From contig JAFQZM010000017.1 in the NCBI GenBank assembly GCA_017405875.1, forward strand, positions 1 to 64,000: 64,000 bases of DNA. The letters run 5' to 3'. The position numbers and the translations under genes are program-made. This DNA is from a bacterium (lineage in GTDB: Bacteria; UBP6; UBA1177). Below are positions 32,301 to 41,027 of the stretch, one piece after another. The notes below the pieces were generated by a model. It did not search any database and was not told the DNA's origin. It saw nothing but the letters and a program-made list of their open reading frames with translations. The stretch's first letter is position 1; each line of letters starts with the position of its first letter.

Positions 32301-33740
32301 TTACTTTTTAGCGGTAAGAACTCTTTCCATTCTCTTCAAACCTTCTTTGACGTCAGCTTCGGTGATGTCAAGGAACGGTCTGAATCTGATTGAATTGTCG
32401 CCGCATGCAAGAACGATCATGTTTTCTTTGTTCATGCAGTCGTCGATGAATTTGTTTCTTGCTGCGCCGTCTTTCATGTCGAATGCGCAGAGAAGACCTT
32501 TGCCTCTTACGTTGAAGATTTGGCCTTTTGTCTTCTTGGAAAGTGCTTCAAGTCCTTCAAGAAGGATTTTTCCCATTTTCGCTGCGTTTTCAACGAGCTT
32601 TTCTTCCTTTATGATCTTGAGGTAACGTGCAGTTCTCTTCATATCGACGATGTTGCCGCCCCAAGTGGAGTTAAGTCTGCTCGATTCAACGAAAACGTTG
32701 TTTTTAACCTTGAGAACTCTGTCGTTTGCAAGGATACCGCAAACCTGGAATTTCTTTCCGAAGCAGATGATGTCGGGTTTTACGCCGTAGTGTTCGTGAG
32801 TCCACCATTTGCCGCTGAGACCGCCGCCTGCCTGAACTTCGTCGAAGATAAGAAGGAAGTCGTATTTGTCAGCGAACTTTCTGAGTTCCTGAATGAACTC
32901 TTTTCTGAAGTGGTTGTCACCGCCTTCGCCCTGAACCGGTTCAATGATGAGGCCGGCGATCTGGCTGCCGTATTTGTCGCATGCATCCTGAATTTCTTTG
33001 CAAGCAACTTTTTCAGCTTCGATGGTCTTCTTCAGATTTTCGCCTTCAAGCGGGAATATTGCTTTCGGGTTGGTGATTCTCGGCCAGTCGAATTTCGGGA
33101 AATACATATATTTTCTCGGGTCGGAAGTGTTGGTGAGCGAAAGAGTGTAACCGGTTCTGCCGTGGAAAGCCTGTTTGAAGTGGATGATCTTCATTTCGTT
33201 TTCGTCGATTCTTACACCTTTTTCAAGGTTCTTTCTGAATTTCCAGTCGAAAGCGGTTTTAAGTGCGTTTTCAACAGCAAGTCCGCCGCCGTCAACGAAG
33301 AACATCTTCTTCATGTAGTCGGGTTTTGCGGTGGTTGCCATAGCTTCTACGAATTCAGCCATCGTCGTGGTGTAGAAGTCGCTGTTCGAAATTTTGTGAA
33401 GAGCTACTTCGCCGATCTCTTTGATGAAATCGTCGTTGTGAAGTTTCGGATGGTTGAAGCCGATGGGCATTGAAGCAAAGAACGAGAAGAAATCAAGGTA
33501 CTCTTTGTTGTGCTTTGCGTCATACATGTAGCTGCCGTGGCTTTTTTCGGTGTCGACAACCATGTCGTAGCCGTCGCAGAGGATGTACTTGCCGAGGATC
33601 TGATGGACTTGTGTTGCCTTCATCTCTTTGATTTCAGCCGGTTTTACATCTTTGACTGTTTTTGCAGCGCAAGCTTTTTTTGCGCACGGTTTCTTTGCCG
33701 GAGCAGCTTTTGCAGCCGGTGTTGCTTTCTTTGTTGCCAT
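32301..33740 (-). CDS. lat: L-lysine 6-transaminase with Lys/Ala/Pro-rich N-terminal tail
   Basis: A 479-residue class III PLP aminotransferase. Residues about 45-479 match lysine epsilon-aminotransferase, which makes alpha-aminoadipate semialdehyde: SMPIGFNHPKLH, FFVDGGGLAVENALKTAFDW, FKQAFHGRTGYTLSLTNT, GLIIEPVQGEGGDNHF, LLIFDEVQAGGG and the PLP lysine in CFGKKFQVCG. The first ~35 residues (ATKKATPAAKAAPAKKPCAK) are a basic, Ala/Pro-rich tail like histone H1-type or HU-type extensions, which this enzyme normally lacks. The start ATG at 33740 has GGAGAG upstream and no internal Met with a ribosome site competes. The product would feed lysine catabolism or secondary metabolism. Confidence 0.92.
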   Translation of the reverse strand: MATKKATPAAKAAPAKKPCAKKACAAKTVKDVKPAEIKEMKATQVHQILGKYILCDGYDMVVDTEKSHGSYMYDAKHNKEYLDFFSFFASMPIGFNHPKLHNDDFIKEIGEVALHKISNSDFYTTTMAEFVEAMATTAKPDYMKKMFFVDGGGLAVENALKTAFDWKFRKNLEKGVRIDENEMKIIHFKQAFHGRTGYTLSLTNTSDPRKYMYFPKFDWPRITNPKAIFPLEGENLKKTIEAEKVACKEIQDACDKYGSQIAGLIIEPVQGEGGDNHFRKEFIQELRKFADKYDFLLIFDEVQAGGGLSGKWWTHEHYGVKPDIICFGKKFQVCGILANDRVLKVKNNVFVESSRLNSTWGGNIVDMKRTARYLKIIKEEKLVENAAKMGKILLEGLEALSKKTKGQIFNVRGKGLLCAFDMKDGAARNKFIDDCMNKENMIVLACGDNSIRFRPFLDITEADVKEGLKRMERVLTAKK

Positions 33741-33842
33741 TTTTCTCTCCTAAAAAAATATTAAAAAAACGGGACACCATTTTTCAGAAAACAATTGACA
33801 GGCGAGACATAATATTTTTTTTAATTTAATGCAACAAAAATT

Positions 33843-33915
33843 TCGAGATCCCGTGATTTCGGTATCTTGGTAGCCGCCGTCGTGATCCCGAGATTCCGGC
33901 AAGAGTTGCGGCGGC
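33843..33915. repeat. Intergenic degenerate 8-mer repeat with inverted arms
   Basis: Degenerate octamers of the type ccgNgatN (tcgagatc, ccgtgatt, tcggtatc ... tcgtgatc, ccgagatt) are interrupted by inverted arms GCCGCCG (33873-33879) and CGGCGGC (33909-33915). It is 18 bases 3' of the cysD stop and resembles the element at 59881-59948. Confidence 0.65.
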
Positions 33916-33920
33916 ATTAT

Positions 33921-33956
33921 TCCGGAAAGACGGCTACATATAGCCGTCTTTCCGGA
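33921..33956 (-). repeat. Perfect 16-bp palindrome spanning the cysD stop codon
   Basis: Arms TCCGGAAAGACGGCTA (33921-33936) and its exact complement (33941-33956) flank a 4-base centre. The cysD stop codon (33934-33936) is inside the structure, so the last codons form one arm. No T-tract follows, so it may act as a 3' mRNA stabiliser or partial terminator. Confidence 0.85.
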
Positions 33957-34815
33957 GCGTTTCCAATCCGCCGCCGTCGTCTTTATCCTGCGCCCTGCCT
34001 GAGCGTTCGGCAATTTTGGCGAACTTTCCGCTTTTGAGTTCTTCGATTATTTCAGAAACATTTTTTGCCGTGCTTTCGACAGGAAAAGTGCACGGATAGC
34101 AGCCGAGCGAGCGGTATCTTTTTCCCTCGCCGTGGTCGTAGTAAAGCGAAACTGTCGGGATTTTTTCGCGCTCGATGTATTCCCAGATGTTGAGTTCCGT
34201 CCAGTCGAGAAGCGGATGAATACGCAGGTGTGTTCCCGGCGCGAAATCTGTTTTGAACTGGTTCCAGAATTCCGGCGGCTGGTCGCCGATATTCCATTCA
34301 TTCGATGCGTTTCGCGGTGAAAAGTATCTTTCTTTCGAGCGGCTTCCCTCTTCGTCGCTTCTGATTCCTAAGATTATCGCGGTGAAGGCTTCGTGCGATT
34401 TGTCGATTTCGTAGCAGCCTTTCGAGTGGTTGAAAACATATCTCTTGCCCGTGCCGTCAAGGGTAGCCTTGAGTGCCTGAGTCTTGAGGTTTCTGCAGCA
34501 TGTGATTCTGTCTACATTCCCATCGGGGAAAGTCGCTTTCTGTGCAAGAGCTTCCTCGTTGACTCCGACAACCATGTTCAGGTGCCACTCTTTCGTGAGG
34601 CGGTCGCGGTATTCGATCATTTCGGGAATTTTGTAGTGCGTGTCGATGTGGATGAGCGGGAACGGAACGTGACCGAAAAACGCCTTTTTTACGAGCCAGA
34701 GCAGAACAGTGCTGTCCTTGCCGATAGACCAGAGCATACCGAGATTCTTAAAATTCGCGTAAGATTCTCTGATTATGTGGATCGAAGTCGCCTCAAGGCG
34801 GTCAAGGTGTTCCAT
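33934..34815 (-). CDS. cysD: Sulfate adenylyltransferase subunit 2
   Basis: A 293-residue PP-loop enzyme making adenylyl sulfate (APS) from ATP and sulfate, normally with GTPase CysN. PP-loop [14 protein letters not shown], then [74 protein letters not shown] and [12 protein letters not shown], and the C-terminal [11 protein letters not shown]. The ATG at 34815 has GGAGG upstream and replaces a start ten codons earlier. No cysN is in the window; the APS kinase cysC is 10 kb away. It may supply APS for PAPS-dependent sulfation or assimilation. Confidence 0.93.
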   Translation of the reverse strand: MEHLDRLEATSIHIIRESYANFKNLGMLWSIGKDSTVLLWLVKKAFFGHVPFPLIHIDTHYKIPEMIEYRDRLTKEWHLNMVVGVNEEALAQKATFPDGNVDRITCCRNLKTQALKATLDGTGKRYVFNHSKGCYEIDKSHEAFTAIILGIRSDEEGSRSKERYFSPRNASNEWNIGDQPPEFWNQFKTDFAPGTHLRIHPLLDWTELNIWEYIEREKIPTVSLYYDHGEGKRYRSLGCYPCTFPVESTAKNVSEIIEELKSGKFAKIAERSGRAQDKDDGGGLETLRKDGYM

Positions 34816-34870
34816 TTCGCCTCCAAAAACGGCGCATAGTAGCAAAAGATTTTTGTAAGTAAAATTTTGT

Positions 34871-37135
34871 TTATCTTACGCAGATTGCAAAAAGCAGGGG
34901 GGAGGTGACGCTGTCAAAGGAAGAATAGCCCATACGGAATCTTATCGTAAATGCTTCCAGAAAGGAATAATCTGAATCATAGTAGGAATCATCGAAGGGA
35001 GATGAGGACCAGAGCTGTTCAATAGGTAATTCGGGAAAATCAGATGTCGGCTCGATTTTATCGTAGTTCACAAGAGAGAGAAGCTCGTTTTTGTTGGGAA
35101 GCCGCCAGTCCGTATATCCTGCGTAATCAAGATCGTTGCAGTAGGCAAGGGCTTCAGTCCAATAAAGCGTTCCGGTATAATCCGCCGCCCATACGAGTCC
35201 TGACAGAGTGTCTTTGATTACGAGATCTCCTTTTTTTACCAGAGGCTTGAACGAATTTACAGCCAGTTTTTCACCTCTGACGCATCGGACAAAATTTCTG
35301 CTGTTTTTTTGTTGTTCGTATATGCCGCCGGAATTAAAACTAATGCACCACGTGTAATGATTGTCTGTGCCGGTATAGGGTGAAGATGTCCAGAAGAAGA
35401 AACCCTGGTCCCCGTCCGGTACGTTACTGTCCGGAAAATAATCGGTATCCATTGACGGAGCAACTCTGGAGTTGTCAATAATTGAAGCTAATTCCTGAAT
35501 AGTCGGAAGTCTCCAGTCGTCATGACCTCCGTAATTTAGTTCGGCGCAGTATTTGTCTGCTTCAGAATAGAATATTCCTTCTGAAATAGTCTGCTGCCAC
35601 TGAAGCCCCGTGTTGTTATCCGCAACGATTTTTTCGTTTTCAACTGAGGTGTCTTCAATGGAAAAACTTTGGGGAAGACAGACTCCTTTTGCCGCCTGCT
35701 GTGCATCCTGTCCTCTTGCCTCTCCGTAATCGCACGGTATTTCTGACGATTGGAAGAGTGCGCCGGTTGCGACATCTTCATAAAGAGGAGTTTTGTAGCA
35801 TTTTTTGATTCCCGTGCAGATATTCCCGATAGTAACAGACTTTTCTGCGGAAGGTTCGTTGTTAATAGCCGGTTTTGAGGGGTGTCGGACACAGCGGACA
35901 GAGTTCTTCTGGCTTTTACTGCTGTGAATCAGTTCGGTTGTTGCGAAATCCACGGAGAATGCATGGTCTCTTTTTAGAGATGATTCGTAGTAGTATTGGG
36001 GAGCGGTGGTCGATGACCAGAAAGTTAGTGACGGCGTGTTAGGAAACGTTGTTGCGGAACCGTAGTATAGATAGCCGGAATATTCGAGTGAAAAAAGTTC
36101 GTTTTTATTCGGCAGTCTCCAGTCGCTGTAGCCTGCATATTCAAGATTTTCGCAGTATTCAAGGGCTTCCTGCCATGTTTTGCCGGAGACATATTCGTAT
36201 TGCCAGATCAGATCTGTCGCGCTATCCCTTACAATGAGATCGTTGTTTGCCGCCTTAGCAGTTGCAGGGTAACTTAATTTCATAAGAGTATCGCCTCTGG
36301 CGCAGCGGATCAGAGCTGTATTTTCTCTGTCGTATTGTGTTATTGTATCGCCCATGAAGATACTGACTAAAAAATTGCCGACAAAATTTCTGCTCCACAT
36401 ATATGCGACGCTTTCGGACTCGGGCAAAGGAAAATATTTCCAGTTTATTTGACTGTCACGGAACAGGCTCACTGTTTCGATCAGATACGGTACTCTCCAG
36501 TCGCTGTAGCCGCCGTAGACTAAGTTTTCACAGTATTCTTCAGCATCTTCCAGGTAAAATTCTTCTTCAGGTATTGTATACTGCCACTGTGTGCCGGTGT
36601 TTTCGTCAATAACGATTTTTTCGTTTTTAACTGTCCTGTCGATAGAAAATTTCTGCGGAACGCACAATCCTTTCGCGGCGTATTGCGAATCCTGACCGTA
36701 AAAATCAGAGCCTTCTGCCGGACATTTCTTCAAATCGTTTTCATTGTCGAAACATTCTTCCTCCTGACCTGTGCAGATGTTTCCGAAACTTGTGGCCTTT
36801 ACGGTGACTTCGGTGTCTGGTCCGTCTTCTTCAGGCGTCGAATCATCTGAATCATCAGCGGAATCACCGTTATCAGTTGCCGGAGCAATGTCTGAATCAT
36901 TGTCTGAAGTTGAGTCAGTATTGTCTGAATCGTTTTCCGGTTGCCCGTTATCTCTTATGCAGACATTGTTTTCAGTGTCGCACGTAAGCCCTTCGTTGCA
37001 GGTGCCGTTTTCGTAACATCTGCCGTAAATAGTTCCTTCTTCTCTTTTTTCCTTGTTTTTTGAAGAACCGCTGCCACAGGCGGAAAAAATCAGAATGACT
37101 GCGGATAAAAGCAGGATAACTGTAATTTTTTTCAT
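34871..37135 (-). CDS. Lipoprotein with Asp stalk and four DUF1566 modules
   Basis: A 754-residue lipoprotein. Lipobox IFSAC (Cys about 20), a Cys knot-like segment ([20 protein letters not shown]), an Asp/Ser stalk (about 68-112), then two similar halves, each beginning with GNICTG....C and a DUF1566 pair. Four DUF1566 (Lcl C-terminal) signatures can be read: [49 protein letters not shown] and [18 protein letters not shown], each followed by a W(S/T)S motif and terminal VRCVR-like strand. DUF1566 is a sugar- or surface-binding-like fold seen in Leptospira and myxobacterial surface proteins. It is likely exposed on the outer membrane; ligand unknown. Confidence 0.85.
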   Translation of the reverse strand: MKKITVILLLSAVILIFSACGSGSSKNKEKREEGTIYGRCYENGTCNEGLTCDTENNVCIRDNGQPENDSDNTDSTSDNDSDIAPATDNGDSADDSDDSTPEEDGPDTEVTVKATSFGNICTGQEEECFDNENDLKKCPAEGSDFYGQDSQYAAKGLCVPQKFSIDRTVKNEKIVIDENTGTQWQYTIPEEEFYLEDAEEYCENLVYGGYSDWRVPYLIETVSLFRDSQINWKYFPLPESESVAYMWSRNFVGNFLVSIFMGDTITQYDRENTALIRCARGDTLMKLSYPATAKAANNDLIVRDSATDLIWQYEYVSGKTWQEALEYCENLEYAGYSDWRLPNKNELFSLEYSGYLYYGSATTFPNTPSLTFWSSTTAPQYYYESSLKRDHAFSVDFATTELIHSSKSQKNSVRCVRHPSKPAINNEPSAEKSVTIGNICTGIKKCYKTPLYEDVATGALFQSSEIPCDYGEARGQDAQQAAKGVCLPQSFSIEDTSVENEKIVADNNTGLQWQQTISEGIFYSEADKYCAELNYGGHDDWRLPTIQELASIIDNSRVAPSMDTDYFPDSNVPDGDQGFFFWTSSPYTGTDNHYTWCISFNSGGIYEQQKNSRNFVRCVRGEKLAVNSFKPLVKKGDLVIKDTLSGLVWAADYTGTLYWTEALAYCNDLDYAGYTDWRLPNKNELLSLVNYDKIEPTSDFPELPIEQLWSSSPFDDSYYDSDYSFLEAFTIRFRMGYSSFDSVTSPLLFAICVR

Positions 37136-37150
37136 CGTATACCTCTCAAA

Positions 37151-37789
37151 TTAGTGATTAAGAAAGGGGTTCAGCTTTTTTTCGAGGGAGATCGAAGTGT
37201 TTTCGTCATGCCCAGGGTAAACGACAGTCTCGTCGGGAAGTGTCAGCAGTTTTGTTTTGATGCTTTCGACTATTTTTCTGCCGCTTCCGCCTGGAAAATC
37301 GGTTCTTCCGATGCTGCTTCTGAAAAGGGTGTCGCCCGAAAAAAGGACGTGATTTTCACAAGTGTAGGATTTTCCGATGTAGAAGCAGGTGCTTCCCGGC
37401 GTGTGCCCCGGTGTGTGAAGGACTTTTATTTTCGTTCCGGCAAGGTCGAGCGCCATGCCGTCTTCAAGTTCGATGTCGACATTTTGTTCATAGACGGAAT
37501 CTAAGCCGAAATTTTCCGAAAGGTTGAGTTCTGCCGAATAAAGCCACTCTTTTTCAAGTTTGTGGACGGCGGTTTTTGCTTCGGGAAACGCTTCTTTTAC
37601 TTCGTTGAGTCCGCCGATGTGGTCAAAATGCGCGTGAGTGAGCAGAATATAACGCACGTCGAAATTTTTTGCGGCTCTTATGATTTCTTCCGCATCGCCG
37701 CCGGGGTCGATTATGAACGCTTCGTCTGCTTCCGAAACTATGTAACAGTTAGCTCCGATGGGAGCGACGGGCATTTTCCGGATTTCCAT
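37151..37789 (-). CDS. MBL-fold metallo-hydrolase (glyoxalase II-like)
   Basis: A 212-residue cytosolic metallo-beta-lactamase-fold enzyme. The metal motif is LLTHAHFDHIGGLNEV (HxHxDH), followed by HTPGHTPGSTCFYIG (His), FSGDTLFRSSIGRTDF (bridging Asp) and the last His in VYPGHDENTSI. It fits the small glyoxalase II-like group, which hydrolyses thioesters, but activity on glutathione thioesters is unproven. ATG at 37789 follows AGGAGGTGAAA; a GTG two codons earlier overlaps that site. Fifteen bases upstream of the DUF1566 lipoprotein gene on the same strand. Confidence 0.93.
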   Translation of the reverse strand: MEIRKMPVAPIGANCYIVSEADEAFIIDPGGDAEEIIRAAKNFDVRYILLTHAHFDHIGGLNEVKEAFPEAKTAVHKLEKEWLYSAELNLSENFGLDSVYEQNVDIELEDGMALDLAGTKIKVLHTPGHTPGSTCFYIGKSYTCENHVLFSGDTLFRSSIGRTDFPGGSGRKIVESIKTKLLTLPDETVVYPGHDENTSISLEKKLNPFLNH

Positions 37790-37913
37790 TTTCACCTCCT
37801 GAAATCAAGCTGCAGGATTATATGAAAACGGGAAAAAATTGGAAATTTTCGGCGCCGATTTCACCTCAAAAATCGAAAAATCTCATATTTTCAGTGGATT
37901 GTATTTAATTAAA

Positions 37914-37941
37914 TTGACAAAATAGCGTTTTTGCGTAATAT
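37914..37941 (+). promoter_or_regulatory. Predicted sigma-70 promoter for the LysM protein gene
   Basis: TTGACA (37914-37919) and TAATAT (37936-37941) are 16 bases apart, with transcription expected near 37948 and the start codon at 37990 after AAGGAG. Confidence 0.8.
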
Positions 37942-37989
37942 GGCACGGCTATTTTGTTTTGTCTTATAATAAGATATAAGGAGTTCCCG

Positions 37990-39264
37990 ATGAAAACGAT
38001 GATTTTTGCTTTCATTTTGATGTTTTCGACTCTGATGTTTGCCGAAGAAGTTCCACCGGCAAGCGCGGAAGAAGTTCCGGTTCCCGATTTTATCAATCTC
38101 GACAACGTTGATCTCAATTCAGCTCCCGAAACTTATGAAGTCGTTCCCGGCGACACGCTTTGGGATATAAGCGAAAAAGAGCTCAAAAGTCCGTGGTACT
38201 GGCCGAAAGTCTGGTCGCTCAACCCGCAGATCCAGAACCCGCACAGAATCTATCCCGGCGACAAAATCTCGTTCCGTCAGACCGGCGAAATGATGATGCC
38301 CGGCGAAGAAGGTACGAATGCGTATGCTGAAAGCGGTGAAAACGGAGAAGAAGGCTACAGCGCTGAATACGAAGACGAAGGTGAAACCGATTCTCTGGCT
38401 CAGACAGGCAAAACGCTTGACGCTACGCCGGAAAATTACAAGAATTTCGTAAAACTCGGCGGAAAATACAGAGTCGACAGATTCAAACAGATCGACGACA
38501 CCCTTTTCGATGTCGTTCAGAAAGGTTTTGTCGGCAACACCGAAGAAGAGAAAATGGCGAAAATCGTCGCTTCCTTCGAGCCGAAAGAACTTCTTTCGAC
38601 CGGTGACAACGTATATGTAGAGCTCGGCGACGACGATGAGGAAGAAGACGATAAAGAAAAAGAGAAAAAAGGGGGAAAACCTCACTTCCAGATCGGCGAC
38701 TACGTTGAAATCATCCACGTCAGAGACAAAATCAAACATCCCGACACCGGTGACAAAATCGGTTCGATCGTCGATATAGTCGGCAGAGGCAAAGTTCTCG
38801 ACATCGGCAAAAAGAAGAAAGACGACGACAAGGATGACAAAGACACGCAGATCGCGACTGTCAAAATCATAAAGTCTTACGACGCTATCGAGCGCGGTTT
38901 TTATGTCCGCGAATACGTTGAAACGGAAGACAGCGTAAAAGTTACCGAGCCTTCATCCGACATCAGGGCGAAGATTCTTACCGGTTACGACCCGACTTTC
39001 TTCTATGGTCCGAACTACATCGTTTACCTTGACAAAGGCAGCGACGACGGCGTTGAAAAAGGCGTTATGCTCTCTGTTTACAGAAAGGGCGACGGTCTCA
39101 AGGAATTCGAAGGCAAATCGTCTCCGGCTGGTCTTCCGTACGAAATGATCGGCGAGCTCGTAGTCGTTCAGGTTGCCGAAAAAACTTCAGTAGCGATCAT
39201 TACAAACAGCATCACCGCTCTCGAAGCGGGCGACACTGCGGTCTCAGGCGAGATTGAAGAATAA
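37990..39264 (+). CDS. Secreted LysM-domain protein with acidic linkers
   Basis: A 424-residue exported protein (ATG 37990 after AAGGAG; an ATG 12 codons earlier lacks a site). Signal peptide MKTMIFAFILMFSTLMFA. A LysM domain at about 39-86 (YEVVPGDTLWDISEKELKS, WSLNPQIQNPHRIYPGDKI) binds peptidoglycan GlcNAc chains. Two acidic regions follow, one Glu/Gly rich (about 95-140) and one DDDEEEDDKEKEKK (about 215-230), alternating with beta-rich segments that end in DKGSDDGVEKGVMLSVYRKG, reminiscent of Geobacter-type LysM proteins. Likely periplasmic. The histidine kinase gene overlaps its end by 11 bases. Confidence 0.88.
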   Translation: MKTMIFAFILMFSTLMFAEEVPPASAEEVPVPDFINLDNVDLNSAPETYEVVPGDTLWDISEKELKSPWYWPKVWSLNPQIQNPHRIYPGDKISFRQTGEMMMPGEEGTNAYAESGENGEEGYSAEYEDEGETDSLAQTGKTLDATPENYKNFVKLGGKYRVDRFKQIDDTLFDVVQKGFVGNTEEEKMAKIVASFEPKELLSTGDNVYVELGDDDEEEDDKEKEKKGGKPHFQIGDYVEIIHVRDKIKHPDTGDKIGSIVDIVGRGKVLDIGKKKKDDDKDDKDTQIATVKIIKSYDAIERGFYVREYVETEDSVKVTEPSSDIRAKILTGYDPTFFYGPNYIVYLDKGSDDGVEKGVMLSVYRKGDGLKEFEGKSSPAGLPYEMIGELVVVQVAEKTSVAIITNSITALEAGDTAVSGEIEE

Positions 39265-40945
39265 GTTCCTAATCTTTTTACCTCTTTTATTTTCTTTTTT
39301 CCTGTTTCTTTTTGTCTGTTTCAATTTTACCGATTCAAACGTTCTCGGTCACGCGATAGAAAAAGAGAGTTCTTTTTTTGCCGATGCCGGCAGTTTCAAG
39401 GCTGATCTCGATTCTCTCGACAGTTTGGCTGCCATGTACGAAAAATCGGAAGAAAACGCTCTTCCCGATGATTTTCTGCAGACAAAGATCCAGTCAGTAA
39501 TAAGCAGGAATGCCCAGTTCATAAAGAATGAAAGCGGAGAACGTCTTTCTGCGAGGATTGAGGATTTTTCGGCAAAAATTGCGGCTAAGGGTGAGGAACT
39601 TGCAGAAGCGGCTGCCGAGGAAAAACCACGCATAACCGCTTCTCTGCGGACTGACATTTCGACTTTGAAGGATATGGCAGACCTCGCCGCGAGGCAGAAA
39701 CTCGGTATTCTGCAGTACAGCTATTTTGTTTGGCAGGATTTCATCAACAAAACCGTTATAGCTGTTTCGGCGCTCTTTCTGCTGGCAAACGTGATTCTGA
39801 CGGTTCTTCTTTTGAAAAAGAGGAAAAGTGCCGGAAAGGTGCTTTCTCTGATAGGTCTTGGCGCAAATGCTTCAGTTGACGATGCGGCTGAAGAAATCAG
39901 AAAGCTCACTGAAGCGAAAAGCGCGGAACTTGATGAAATCGGGAAAAAATATGCCAGAGAGCAGATCGTCGGAAAAAGAAAGGAAGATCTTCTCAACGCC
40001 ATTCCGGAAGGACTTTCGGCGGCAGCTTCGGGGCGCGTGACTTTCGTGAACAAAACGATGAAGGAGTGGTTCGGCGTGGACGGTTCTTTTATCGGTGAAG
40101 AGATGAAAACCGTTTTCGACAAGGTGGGAACTGACGGAGCGGAAGGCAAATTCGTAAACGGAGAAGAGACTTATCAGCTTTCTGTTTCTTTAGGGCAGAA
40201 CGAAACCTTTTATATTATAAGGAATATAACGAAGTCTGAAGAGCTTTCGAGCAAACTTCTCAACAGCGAGCGTCTCGCTTCGATAGGCGAAATGGCGGCG
40301 CGTATCACTCACGAAATCAGAAATCCGCTCAACACGATAAAAATGAACAGCGACTATCTGCTTGAAAATATCGGTAAAACCGAGCCTGAAGAAAAAAAGC
40401 AGCTCCTTTCTCTTGTCGTGAAGGAAGTCGAGCGGCTCGAGCAGATCACGAACGAATACATGGGAAAGGTGAACTACAACAAAAACGGGGCGAACGACAG
40501 CGGTGTTTCCGTTCCGGCTGATCTCGTCGAGTTCCTTTCGTTTCATCTTCCCGAACTCAAGCAGAGAAATATCGAACTTACGGTCGGTAAGTGTGAACCG
40601 CTTTCGATCTCGATTTCGCTTTCATCTTTTAAGGAAATCATGCTCAATCTGCTGAAAAACGCATGGGAAGAGCTTGAAAACGGCGGAAAAATCGCAGTGA
40701 ACATTACTAAAAACGGCAGTTTTGCGGTGATTTCGGTCGAAGATTCGGGTCGCGGCGTTCCGCAGAGCGAGCGCGAGACGATATTCAAAAATTTCTACAC
40801 CAAAAAACCGGGCGGCACGGGAATAGGCTTAAGTCATTCGAGAAAACTCGCGACTGAAGCCGGCGGGAAGCTCTATGTCGGAGATTCGGCACTCGGCGGC
40901 GCGGCGTTTATGCTTGAGATTCCGGTAAAAAGAAAGTCTGCCTGA
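39254..40945 (+). CDS. Sensor histidine kinase
   Basis: A 563-residue inner-membrane kinase that begins at TTG 39254 inside the end of the LysM gene; the N terminus (KNKFLIFLPLLFSFFLFLF) is the first membrane span and a second lies at about 168-190. The periplasmic stretch between them is helical. A PAS-like segment (DLLNAIPEGLSAAASGRVTF) precedes HisKA with phospho-His in ARITHEIRNPLNTIKMNSDY, then the ATPase domain (NLLKNAWEEL, DSGRGVPQSE, FYTKKPGGTGIGLSH). It is NtrB-like in its HEIRNPL box. No response regulator is adjacent; the NtrC-like regulator at 4643-6001 is also alone. Confidence 0.9.
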   Translation: MKNKFLIFLPLLFSFFLFLFVCFNFTDSNVLGHAIEKESSFFADAGSFKADLDSLDSLAAMYEKSEENALPDDFLQTKIQSVISRNAQFIKNESGERLSARIEDFSAKIAAKGEELAEAAAEEKPRITASLRTDISTLKDMADLAARQKLGILQYSYFVWQDFINKTVIAVSALFLLANVILTVLLLKKRKSAGKVLSLIGLGANASVDDAAEEIRKLTEAKSAELDEIGKKYAREQIVGKRKEDLLNAIPEGLSAAASGRVTFVNKTMKEWFGVDGSFIGEEMKTVFDKVGTDGAEGKFVNGEETYQLSVSLGQNETFYIIRNITKSEELSSKLLNSERLASIGEMAARITHEIRNPLNTIKMNSDYLLENIGKTEPEEKKQLLSLVVKEVERLEQITNEYMGKVNYNKNGANDSGVSVPADLVEFLSFHLPELKQRNIELTVGKCEPLSISISLSSFKEIMLNLLKNAWEELENGGKIAVNITKNGSFAVISVEDSGRGVPQSERETIFKNFYTKKPGGTGIGLSHSRKLATEAGGKLYVGDSALGGAAFMLEIPVKRKSA

Positions 40946-41027
40946 ATTTTTATTCATCAGTTTTTTTGATTGCATAAAATTGATTTCTCCGTAAAATCTT
41001 TCGGTATTTTTTGTTTGGGAGGCAGAA

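Noticed and set aside
33750-34013. Minus-strand frame of 87 codons across the cysD end and repeat element
   Set aside because: No start site, poor composition and overlap with the cysD 3' end and octamer repeats.
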